Of a stretch of 5,102 nucleotides of DNA, positions 1-5,102 are shown piece after piece (the stretch's first letter is position 1; every line of letters begins with the position of its first letter). Source of the stretch: JAKLDO01 sp035354435 (GTDB lineage Bacteria; UBP6; UBA1177); the NCBI GenBank assembly GCA_035354435.1, contig DAOQAY010000177.1:1-5102 (forward strand), in the 5' to 3' direction. The notes beneath the pieces were generated by a model. It saw nothing but the letters and a program-made list of their open reading frames with translations. It did not search any database and was not told the origin of the DNA. The position numbers were made by a program, and so were the translations under genes.

Positions 1-1743
1 CTTGATGGCGGCTTCCTGATCCTCGGCTTTGCAAATCAGTCTGGTCAGTGCGTCGATCTTTTGTTCGGTTTCATCGGGGGCGGGTACATTCCCTTCCGCG
101 AAGGGGTGTTCGGTCGCGCCACAGAGTGGACAAGGCTTGCCATCTTCCAGTTTGGCTCGGTGGTTCTCAAATTCCTCGATTTTCCTGATGAAAGCCCTTT
201 CACGAAGAAGAGTTTCCTTCTCGGTGCGATATTCCCGGAGCAGTTTGTTACCCAGCAATTGGCTCAGTGCATCCATGCCTTGCTGTAAATTTTTAGCAGC
301 TGACTCTATCTCCAGTTTTTTGAGGGAGCATTGCTTGGTGGCAGTCTCCAGTTTCTTTGCGGCATCTGCTACTGTCGTATCGGCTTTTTTGAGATTGGCT
401 TTTTTCTGCGTAATTTCCTGTTGTTTGGCAAGCAGATTGCCGAACTGTTCTTCAACACCAGCCAGTCCGCTAATCAGCCATTCATCCCGGGTATTTTCTT
501 TGATATACAGCTCTGCTACCTCAAGAGATATCTGTGCTGCGGTCTGTTTTTCCTGTTCCTTCACCCGAGCCAGCTTGTTGGTCTCAATCTTTGCGGCTTC
601 CTTGGTACAGGCATCAGCGTTTTCTGATACAGCCTTTGTCTGTTCAGCAATCTTTTGATCTAGTGACCTGATTTTCTGGATCAACGGGGCTGCCGTTTTC
701 AGCGCTTCTTTGGCTTTCAGGGTGAGCTGTTCAGCAGCCTTGAGAGCCTCTGCTTGTGTGTTTGCAGATGATTCAAACTCAGGAAGTGCGGCTTCATTTG
801 TTTTCAAGGAGGTCTGATCGTCAACCTGCTGCTTACGGAGGGATGTGAGCGTTGCGTAGGTTCCGTCCAGTGATGCGGACTTGGTGGCCTGTTCAAGTTT
901 GGTCCGTTCCGGTTTGAATGCCTCGGTATCGGTCTTCAGCTTGGTGGCTTCATCCGTAAGGGTGAGGATTTCCTTTTTCAGGTTCTCAATATTGGTCAGC
1001 CATGTAATAGCTTTGCCTGTTTCATTTGATTTACCGACAATCTCGGTTTCCTGTTTCTGCTTTGCCTCAAGCTCCTGCTTAATCTCTTTTTCTTGTTCCG
1101 GCTCAAGAATCACAATGCCTGATGTTTCAGCTTGAATGAGGTTCAGTTTTTCCTGTTCCTCCTGCTTTTTTTCATGAACTTTCTGAGAAATTCTCGAATA
1201 AATTTCAGTACCTGTAATCTGTTCAAGTATTTTTGACTTTTCTTCAGTCGCGGCTCTTAGAAAAGTGTCGAATCCACCTTGAGCCAGCAAAACGGAACGA
1301 GTGAATCTGTCAAAATCCATGCCCGTTTTTTCCTCAATGATTTTTGAGACGAGACTTCGCTTGTTTTCAATGAGTTTGCCGGTTTTTTCATTCGAAATCC
1401 ACTGCTCAGGGAACTGCAACTCTCCGGTCGGCTTTTTGCGAGCACGGTGTTGTTCCCAGTGACAGCGAAAACGGCCTGATTTAGATTCAAACAGAGCTTC
1501 AGCATAACATTCGCCTGTCTGGCGGGACATGATTTCATTGCTGTTTTTGGTAATATTGTCAAGTCGCGGTGTCTTCCCGTACAAAGCAAGGCAAATCGCA
1601 TCAAGAATAGTTGATTTCCCTGCTCCGGTAGGGCCTGTCAGAGCAAAAATAGTGTTGCCGGTATATTCCGGGTCGGTGAAATCTATAACCCATTCACCGT
1701 AAAGCGAATTGAGGTTTTTTAAACGAAGCTCAAGAATTTTCAT
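1..1743 (-). CDS. sbcC: Exonuclease subunit SbcC (Rad50-like ATPase), N-terminal part, cut by window edge
   Basis: This is the ATPase subunit of the SbcCD nuclease, the bacterial Rad50 homologue. With SbcD it opens DNA hairpins and trims blocked double-strand ends in the cytoplasm. I read 581 codons without a stop, ending at the left edge. The N-terminus MKILELRLKNLNSLYGEW is typical of the family. The Walker A motif GPTGAGKST spans residues 37-45, and the Q-loop region LLAQGGFDTF lies around residues 152-161 with Gln155. A long Lys/Glu/Gln/Ala-rich coiled coil follows from about residue 165 to 535. The zinc-hook motif CPLC lies at residues 538-541, followed by GATEHPFA. The return coiled coil, the signature motif and Walker B lie outside the window, so about half of the usual 1,000-1,200 residues is present. 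The ATG at 1743 has an AAAGG ribosome binding site (1751-1755) seven bases upstream and follows the sbcD stop by 12 bases. That spacing implies one transcript and probably coupled translation. The identification is very secure. Confidence 0.97.
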   Translation of the reverse strand, partial: MKILELRLKNLNSLYGEWVIDFTDPEYTGNTIFALTGPTGAGKSTILDAICLALYGKTPRLDNITKNSNEIMSRQTGECYAEALFESKSGRFRCHWEQHRARKKPTGELQFPEQWISNEKTGKLIENKRSLVSKIIEEKTGMDFDRFTRSVLLAQGGFDTFLRAATEEKSKILEQITGTEIYSRISQKVHEKKQEEQEKLNLIQAETSGIVILEPEQEKEIKQELEAKQKQETEIVGKSNETGKAITWLTNIENLKKEILTLTDEATKLKTDTEAFKPERTKLEQATKSASLDGTYATLTSLRKQQVDDQTSLKTNEAALPEFESSANTQAEALKAAEQLTLKAKEALKTAAPLIQKIRSLDQKIAEQTKAVSENADACTKEAAKIETNKLARVKEQEKQTAAQISLEVAELYIKENTRDEWLISGLAGVEEQFGNLLAKQQEITQKKANLKKADTTVADAAKKLETATKQCSLKKLEIESAAKNLQQGMDALSQLLGNKLLREYRTEKETLLRERAFIRKIEEFENHRAKLEDGKPCPLCGATEHPFAEGNVPAPDETEQKIDALTRLICKAEDQEAAIK

Positions 1744-1755
1744 GATAATACCTTT

Positions 1756-2994
1756 TTATTCTGCATTTGTGTCTTCTTCCTGTAAACTGCGAATTATGTC
1801 ATTGTAAGATACAGTGAGTTCCTTCCGTTCTTCTTCAGGCACATCAAAAGCGTCAAGACAGCGGTGAAAAATATCGTTTGTATCAAGGTCGTCAAGAACT
1901 TCGTTTTCATGAATGGAATTTATCACACGCTCAATTGACTGCCTGTTTTTTATTCTGCGGATTTCCATCTTAGACCCGCTTAAAAGCTCATCAAACTGCT
2001 CTCTCAGATTACCCACAACTTCTTGACCAGTATATTCAATTCCAAGCCATGCGCTGCTGTTCGCCAGCTTCAACTCATTTATTTTATTAGATATATCATC
2101 GAGAGAGCCTTCGATGCGAACCAGTTTCTGAAAGCACGGGATTGTAATTTCCTGAATATTTCTGACACCATCGTTAAATTCGACAAGAACGACTTTTTTG
2201 TCCTGAGTCGCTTCCCCGAAACCCATTGGCAGAGGTGAACCACTGTAACGGATATGCTCTTCTTCTCCTACAGTCTGAGGAATATGCAAATGACCCAGTG
2301 CTACATAATCAATTGATGAAAGAAAAATTTCAGCTCCGACATGAACCAGAGAACCAACATAAAGTTCATGGACTCCGTCACCATCGACAGTTTTTCCGCC
2401 GCTTGTGAAAAGATGTCCTGTCACAATTACCGGAATATGTGAAAATCTTTTTTTTTCCAGTTCAGACCGCTTATTTTCAGCGATAGTGCACACATTTTCG
2501 TAATGTTTTTTCAAGCCGTCAACGAGCTTTGCATTTTTATCATCAATAGTTTCTCCAGGCTCAACAGTTCTGAGATCTCTGTCCCGGAGATAAGGCACAG
2601 CACAGACAATTGCCTCTGGTTTTTCATCGTTTTCTAGCACCAGCACCTCATCTTCTGCATTTTCCGGTGTATCACCTATCACATAGACATTAAATGCCCT
2701 CAAAAGCTCTTTCGGCGCATTCAGAAACGAAGGAGAATCATGGTTCCCGCCGATAATTACGGCATGACGGCAGCATGATCCTGAAATCTTTGACAAAAAA
2801 TTGTAATAAAGTTTCTGAGCACTGTTCCCCGGAGTTACAGAATCAAACACATCACCGGCGATAAGCAGAACATCGACACAATTTTCCGCAATAATACCGT
2901 ATAACCATTCAAGAAAAGCAGAAAACTCGTCATGCCGTTTCCGACCGTAAAGAGATCGTCCCAAGTGCCAATCCGAAGTATGAAGAATTTTCAT
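1756..2994 (-). CDS. sbcD: Exonuclease subunit SbcD (Mre11-like metallophosphoesterase)
   Basis: This is the nuclease subunit of SbcCD, a two-metal phosphoesterase that cuts DNA ends and hairpins when driven by SbcC ATP hydrolysis. The protein has 412 residues, close to the family's usual 400 or so. All expected metal-site motifs are visible: DWH at 8-10, GDVFD at 47-51, GNHD at 83-86, GHLF with His194, and GHLH with His235 and His237. SGSP (251-254) and GFGE (258-261) follow. The rest, about 275-412, fits the SbcD C-terminal capping and SbcC-binding domain and ends in an acidic tail. The ATG at 2994 is preferred because MKILHTSDWHLGR is the standard family start and GGAGG (2999-3003) sits just upstream. 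The frame stays open to a TTG at 3048, but those 18 extra codons look non-conserved. It is first in the operon with sbcC. No catalytic residue is missing, so the protein should be active. Confidence 0.97.
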   Translation of the reverse strand: MKILHTSDWHLGRSLYGRKRHDEFSAFLEWLYGIIAENCVDVLLIAGDVFDSVTPGNSAQKLYYNFLSKISGSCCRHAVIIGGNHDSPSFLNAPKELLRAFNVYVIGDTPENAEDEVLVLENDEKPEAIVCAVPYLRDRDLRTVEPGETIDDKNAKLVDGLKKHYENVCTIAENKRSELEKKRFSHIPVIVTGHLFTSGGKTVDGDGVHELYVGSLVHVGAEIFLSSIDYVALGHLHIPQTVGEEEHIRYSGSPLPMGFGEATQDKKVVLVEFNDGVRNIQEITIPCFQKLVRIEGSLDDISNKINELKLANSSAWLGIEYTGQEVVGNLREQFDELLSGSKMEIRRIKNRQSIERVINSIHENEVLDDLDTNDIFHRCLDAFDVPEEERKELTVSYNDIIRSLQEEDTNAE

Positions 2995-2998
2995 TGTG

Positions 2999-3003
2999 CC
3001 TCC
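2999..3003 (-). promoter_or_regulatory. Ribosome binding site that fixes the sbcD start
   Basis: GGAGG on the minus strand lies four bases before the ATG at 2994. It decides in favour of that start over the in-frame TTG at 3048, which has no such motif. The spacing is slightly short but the core is strong. Confidence 0.75.
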
Positions 3004-3098
3004 GAAGTACAAGTATTCAAGATGGTTTCCTGAAGATAAGTTAATCAAATTTCTCAGGATTTTCGTATAAAGTTATTGTTTTTTTCAGTGATAGTCAA

Positions 3099-3131
3099 CT
3101 AAAATTTTTTTATGATATTGTCGAATCCCAT
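3099..3131 (-). CDS. Possible 10-codon ORF upstream of sbcD
   Basis: An ATG at 3131 opens the peptide MGFDNIIKKF and closes with TAG. AGGAG lies eight bases before the ATG, which is better placed than the signals of many real genes. The ORF sits in the otherwise empty stretch between the GIY-YIG gene and sbcD. It could be a leader peptide, the remnant of a lost gene, or chance, since a 10-codon frame in AT-rich DNA is weak evidence. No attenuator-like hairpin or run of one amino acid supports a regulatory role. Confidence 0.15.
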   Translation of the reverse strand: MGFDNIIKKF

Positions 3132-3194
3132 AATTACATCTCCTGTTTTATTATCTGGAATATTTTGATGCAAACGCTCTGCCGAAACCGGATT

Positions 3195-3476
3195 TTAGAT
3201 ATTTCTTTTTGATAATTTTTTAAGTTTTTGTGTGTCACCACAAATCAGAGCCAGTTTTTTTACCCGACTCCATTTTTTTATCTGTTTTTCTCTTTCAATT
3301 GCATCTTCCTGAGATTCGTGAGTTTCACTATAAGAAAGGGTAACAGGTTTTCTCAATGCGGTAAATCTGGCACCTCTCCCAAGATTGTGAGTTTTTACCC
3401 GTTCTTCCAGGTCGCTTGTGTGCCCGACATAAAAAGATCCATCAGAACATGTAAGTATACATGTAAACCAACTCAT
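3195..3476 (-). CDS. GIY-YIG domain protein, UPF0213/YhbQ type, with altered GIY motif
   Basis: This is a 93-residue single-domain GIY-YIG protein of the small YhbQ-like class, predicted DNA endonucleases of poorly known role. Recognisable family blocks are CSDGSFYVGHT (10-20), DLEERVKTHN (22-31) with conserved Arg26 and His30, GRGARFT (33-39), RKPV (42-45), and the EREKQIKKWSR block (61-71) with the conserved Glu region, then KKLALI. YVG (16-18) stands for YIG. The first strand reads WFTCIL where relatives usually have a Tyr at the Cys6 position, so one of the two signature tyrosines seems lost. I chose ATG 3476 because MSWFT starts the domain directly. The frame extends to ATG 3530, but those 18 codons run through a terminator-like hairpin and have no family content. 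The ribosome binding site is weak (a GGA eight bases upstream). No convincing promoter of its own is visible, so readthrough from ssrA is possible. The family is clear; activity is uncertain. Confidence 0.88.
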   Translation of the reverse strand: MSWFTCILTCSDGSFYVGHTSDLEERVKTHNLGRGARFTALRKPVTLSYSETHESQEDAIEREKQIKKWSRVKKLALICGDTQKLKKLSKRNI

Positions 3477-3503
3477 ATCACCATTCCAAACAATAAATTG
3501 CAT

Positions 3504-3533
3504 AAAAAAATCAAATGCCCTTCGATGCATTCG
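3504..3533 (-). terminator. Intrinsic terminator, probably ending the ssrA transcript
   Basis: On the minus strand CGAATGC (3533-3527) can pair with GCATTTG (3518-3512) around an eight-base loop, giving seven pairs including one G-U. One A and then seven T (3510-3504) follow. The stem is short but the T-run is good. It lies about 115 bases past the mature tmRNA 3' end and 27 bases before the GIY-YIG start, so it most likely ends the tmRNA precursor. Confidence 0.5.
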
Positions 3534-3652
3534 CTATGCTCATTTACTCAGGACACCATTCGACTCTTGTAATATTTTGTAAATTCTTGTTTTAATGAAC
3601 TTGTAATCTATTTGTCGGCCAGCCATGAGCGAGCATAGCGAGTCGAATGGTG
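3531..3652. repeat. Two crossed pairs of inverted repeats at the ssrA 3' end
   Basis: Pair one is the 13-mer CACCATTCGACTC at 3554-3566 with its exact reverse complement at 3640-3652. Pair two is the 11-mer TCGCTATGCTC at 3531-3541 with its exact reverse complement at 3631-3641. Seen in a minus-strand transcript the order is B1, A1, B2, A2, so the two helices cross: both could form only as a pseudoknot, otherwise they are alternatives. B1 contains the last five tmRNA bases (CACCA) and part of the acceptor stem. The AT-rich spacer between the arms has no other visible feature. Confidence 0.75.
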
Positions 3653-3996
3653 GAGACGGCGGGAATCGAACCCGCGTCCGAAAAGGGGGTCAATCAAGCA
3701 TCTACATGCTTAGCTGTCTGTTTTATATAGCGATCGGGCTCCCAGCAGCAGGATCCGTCACGCTTTTCCGCACTTGATTTCGCTTCTATCACCCTACGGA
3801 TGGGTTCAAGTTGCTATCCCGCTGTTTGACGCCAGATCTGAAGCCGCGGGAAAGTCCGCAGTCTGACGAGCAGCTTAAGCTGCTATTGCAAATTCGTTGT
3901 TTGCGTTTCTAGTTTTGCCGCTTTTTTACGAGGCCAGCGGCACCTCGGCATGCGACTTGAAAGCTCCAGCCTCCCCGTCGAAACCATGTCGTCCCC
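3648..3996 (-). ncRNA. ssrA: Transfer-messenger RNA (tmRNA)
   Basis: This RNA of 349 nt rescues ribosomes stalled on broken mRNA: it is charged with alanine, enters the A site, and adds a degradation tag. The 5' end GGGGACG (3996-3990) pairs with CGTCTCC (3658-3652) in a seven-pair acceptor stem that contains the G3-U70 pair recognised by alanyl-tRNA synthetase. An A and then an encoded CCA end the molecule at 3648. The T-arm is GCGGG, TTCGATT, CCCGC (3675-3659). The D-loop region contains GGTTTCGACGGGG near the 5' end. Pseudoknot PK1 is visible at 3947-3916 (CGAGG with CCTCG, TGCCGC with GCGGCA) and closely resembles the E. coli element. The tag frame runs 3904-3875. The 3' half retains GACAGCTAAGCATGTAGATGC, a close match to the E. 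coli segment before the T-arm. This is an ordinary one-piece tmRNA, not a permuted two-piece form. Confidence 0.97.
3875..3904 (-). other. tmRNA tag-peptide reading frame (ANNEFAIAA)
   Basis: The resume codon GCA at 3904 opens GCA AAC AAC GAA TTT GCA ATA GCA GCT TAA, so stalled proteins receive a tRNA-borne Ala plus ANNEFAIAA. The nine encoded residues are one fewer than the E. coli tag ANDENYALAA. The sequence before it, AAACTAGAAAC, resembles the E. coli resume-codon context. The TAA lies in the middle of the 16-base palindrome AGCAGCTTAAGCTGCT (3869-3884), consistent with the helix that follows the tag in other tmRNAs. The tag ends in IAA rather than the commoner LAA or VAA. Confidence 0.93.
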
Positions 3997-4029
3997 ATTT
4001 ATCAAAGAGCGGTTGAACACCGTACAGCA

Positions 4030-4057
4030 ATCGTATGTAGAAATACCGTTTTGTCAA
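4030..4057 (-). promoter_or_regulatory. Sigma-70-type promoter of ssrA
   Basis: On the minus strand a perfect -35 box TTGACA (4057-4052) is followed after 16 bases by TACGAT (4035-4030) as the -10 box. Transcription would start near 4023, leaving about 27 bases of leader for RNase P to remove before the mature 5' end at 3996. Position and strength fit a highly expressed RNA gene. The -10 box matches four of six consensus positions. Confidence 0.65.
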
Positions 4058-4072
4058 TTGTGTGATAGCAAT

Positions 4073-4180
4073 TCAGTTGAATGCACCACACTTGATCCTG
4101 ATTATACCGGAGGCTCAGCCGCTTGTAATTCGACCTGCAACGGATATAATGAAGTGAACTGTGAAACCGATGGGTGGTAG
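4073..4180 (+). pseudogene. C-terminal remnant of a Cys-rich extracytoplasmic protein (probable)
   Basis: The frame ending at TAG 4178-4180 reads SVECTTLDPDYTGGSAACN, then STCNGYNEVNCETDGW. The regular cysteines, the DPDYTGG turn and the CNGYNEVNC ending look like a small disulfide-stabilised repeat found at the ends of secreted proteins; this is a family impression, not a search result. The frame extends upstream through two more cysteines at 4052-4063, but there it overlaps the ssrA -35 box and then enters ssrA itself. The only in-frame ATGs (3950, 3986) lie antisense inside ssrA, and no ribosome binding site precedes a later start. I therefore read it as the tail of a longer gene whose front was lost, perhaps related to the kind of surface protein encoded next door. 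A chance ORF is possible but the composition argues against it. Confidence 0.45.
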
Positions 4181-4193
4181 AATAAATATTATG

Positions 4194-4224
4194 GGGCGGA
4201 TAGCAGTATCCGCCCAGAGGTTTT
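4194..4224 (+). terminator. Strong hairpin with short T-run: terminator or 5' UTR structure
   Basis: GGGCGGATA (4194-4202) and TATCCGCCC (4207-4215) form a perfect nine-pair stem around the loop GCAG. AGAGG and TTTT (4221-4224) follow. It lies 14 bases past the stop of the Cys-rich remnant, so it may be that gene's old terminator, but the T-run is short and set off by five bases. Because AGAGG is also the ribosome binding site of the next gene, the stem could instead act as a 5' UTR element. The reverse direction has no T-run. Confidence 0.45.
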
Positions 4225-4226
4225 AG

Positions 4227-5102
4227 ATGAAATACATTCTGATAATATTCTCATTGATAGTTTTCTGCTCATGTATTTCATGCAATTCAAATAGTCCTAA
4301 AACTGATTCTGATTCAATAATTGATGAAGATTCTTTAAATGAAGAAGATATTGATACTTCTGATGAATCTGAGGATGTTGAACTGGATAATAGCAATGAT
4401 GAAGATGGCGATGCTGATTCAGACTTAGATTCTGACGAGACACCCGACTCGGATTACCCTAAGCCGACCTGTATTGAGATCTATGAAGGAGATCCTGAAT
4501 CAAAGTTATGCTTCGGTCCGGTGAAGACAGATGTAAAATGCAACGGTTCTCCTGAAGACAATGAATTTGTAACAGTTCTTGAAGATGACAATCCTATAGG
4601 CAGCACAAGTGATCCGATGGATATAAACGATGATTTTTTATTTTTCCCGATTACAAACAAAGAAGGTGTTGCCAATATTTATGGATGCAATAGAAAAGAT
4701 GGATGGCTATATAAGATAGTAATTTCTGACTATGACCATTCTTATTTTACGGTTGATGGACATCTTATCATCTTTGTCATATGGGATGTTTCTAGAGATT
4801 ATGTTGAAAATGTTAAGCTTCTTTCAGGAAATCTGATGACAAATGAAATAAAAAGTGTCAAAGATTGGGGCAGCTATGGAAAACTTCAATTGAAATTTCC
4901 ATTTTTGACATACAACTCCTTTGATATTCCACAGATTATTAATCTTGAAACGAATGAAAACACAAGACTTGACAGGTTGAAAGGCCCATTCCCGAGGAAT
5001 GATGGGAAAAATCTTGTACTTACGGGTTATTATAAACAGCCTGGGGAGAGCGATGATGAAACACCGTTCGGTGTCGGCACATGGATAGTTGACATGAAAA
5101 CG
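4227..5102 (+). CDS. Putative lipoprotein with acidic linker, function unknown, cut by window edge
   Basis: The 292 residues present run off the right edge in frame. Residues 1-13 are MKYILIIFSLIVF, a short lysine-plus-hydrophobic type II signal peptide. Cysteines at 14, 16 and 19 make the lipidation site ambiguous; Cys16 (Ser at -1) is the best fit, although Phe at -3 is imperfect. Residues 27-76 are a linker made almost entirely of Asp, Glu, Ser, Asn and Thr, which should be disordered and hold the following domain away from the membrane. From Cys82 on (Cys82, 95, 105, 154) the sequence is ordered and strand-rich. Segments such as QIINLETNENTRLDRLKGPF and GTWIVDMKT recall blades of TolB-like or other beta-propellers, but this is only a resemblance. 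ATG 4227 was chosen for AGAGG (4216-4220) six bases upstream and the signal peptide that follows it. I do not recognise the family. The protein is probably anchored to a membrane and faces the periplasm or outside. Confidence 0.85.
   Translation, partial: MKYILIIFSLIVFCSCISCNSNSPKTDSDSIIDEDSLNEEDIDTSDESEDVELDNSNDEDGDADSDLDSDETPDSDYPKPTCIEIYEGDPESKLCFGPVKTDVKCNGSPEDNEFVTVLEDDNPIGSTSDPMDINDDFLFFPITNKEGVANIYGCNRKDGWLYKIVISDYDHSYFTVDGHLIIFVIWDVSRDYVENVKLLSGNLMTNEIKSVKDWGSYGKLQLKFPFLTYNSFDIPQIINLETNENTRLDRLKGPFPRNDGKNLVLTGYYKQPGESDDETPFGVGTWIVDMKT

Noticed and set aside
29..658. Long plus-strand ORF of 209 codons
   Set aside because: It lies antisense to the sbcC coiled coil, whose frame is unbroken and carries the zinc hook. 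The Ser/Phe-rich product is the usual shadow of Lys/Glu/Ala-rich coding.
1257..1604. Minus-strand ORF of 115 codons within sbcC
   Set aside because: It is an out-of-frame reading of the sbcC ATPase head, where the Walker A and Q-loop frame is clearly the real one.
3075..3098. TTGACT on the minus strand as -35 box of an sbcD promoter
   Set aside because: The nearest good -10-like hexamer (TTTATA) is 21 bases away, too far, and the hexamer at normal spacing (TAACTT) is poor.
3228..3572. Plus-strand ORF of 114 codons
   Set aside because: It is antisense to the GIY-YIG gene and the terminator, has no recognisable domain, and its Phe/Thr/Ser-rich content mirrors the real gene.
3648..3996. Integration of a mobile element at the ssrA 3' end
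   Set aside because: ssrA is a frequent integration target, but there is no second copy of its 3' end, no integrase and no phage or plasmid gene in the window. The inverted words are not a direct-repeat attachment pair.
4077..4105. Plus-strand promoter TTGAAT, 17 bases, GATTAT for the lipoprotein gene
   Set aside because: Each box matches only four of six consensus positions, and the site lies inside the Cys-rich remnant about 110 bases from the start codon. It is possible but not above chance for AT-rich DNA.
3950..4180. Full 76-codon plus-strand ORF as an intact gene
   Set aside because: Its ATG and first 16 or so codons are antisense to the conserved tmRNA 5' region, and no ribosome binding site precedes it. 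Only the Cys-rich tail looks like protein.
4481..4675. Minus-strand ORF of 64 codons
   Set aside because: It is antisense to the lipoprotein gene, which has a signal peptide, a ribosome binding site and a frame open to the window edge.

Overview
The window reads as bacterial chromosome of moderate to low GC content. It holds a DNA-repair operon, a small nuclease-like gene and the tmRNA gene, all on the minus strand, followed by a partial lipoprotein gene on the plus strand. The mature tmRNA encodes CCA. The Asp/Ser/Glu-rich lipoprotein and the Cys-rich C-terminal remnant upstream of it resemble secreted proteins of Gram-negative lineages once grouped as Deltaproteobacteria. That placement is a weak inference, because no rRNA or other good phylogenetic marker is present.

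Layout. Positions 1-1743 (minus) hold the first 581 codons of sbcC, which run off the left edge just past the zinc hook. Positions 1756-2994 (minus) hold complete sbcD, 12 bases upstream of sbcC; the two form a standard sbcDC operon encoding the Mre11/Rad50-type nuclease. Positions 2995-3194 are non-coding apart from a possible 10-codon ORF. Positions 3195-3476 (minus) encode a short GIY-YIG domain protein of the UPF0213/YhbQ type in which the Tyr of the GIY motif appears to be Cys. Positions 3477-3647 hold an intrinsic terminator and two crossed pairs of inverted repeats at the 3' end of the tmRNA gene. Positions 3648-3996 (minus) are ssrA (tmRNA), encoding the tag ANNEFAIAA, with a good sigma-70-type promoter at 4030-4057.

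Positions about 4073-4180 (plus) look like the start-less C-terminal remnant of a Cys-rich extracytoplasmic protein. A strong hairpin at 4194-4215 directly abuts the ribosome binding site of the last gene. Positions 4227-5102 (plus) encode the N-terminal 292 residues of a lipoprotein with a long acidic linker and an unidentified beta-rich domain; it runs off the right edge.

How they work together. SbcC and SbcD form one complex that processes DNA hairpins and ends. SsrA rescues stalled ribosomes independently. The GIY-YIG gene lies between the two units and may be reached by readthrough from ssrA. I see no new multi-gene system here. The items most worth a second look are the Tyr-to-Cys change in the GIY-YIG protein, the crossed repeats at the tmRNA 3' end, the Cys-rich remnant running into the ssrA promoter, and the hairpin fused to a ribosome binding site.
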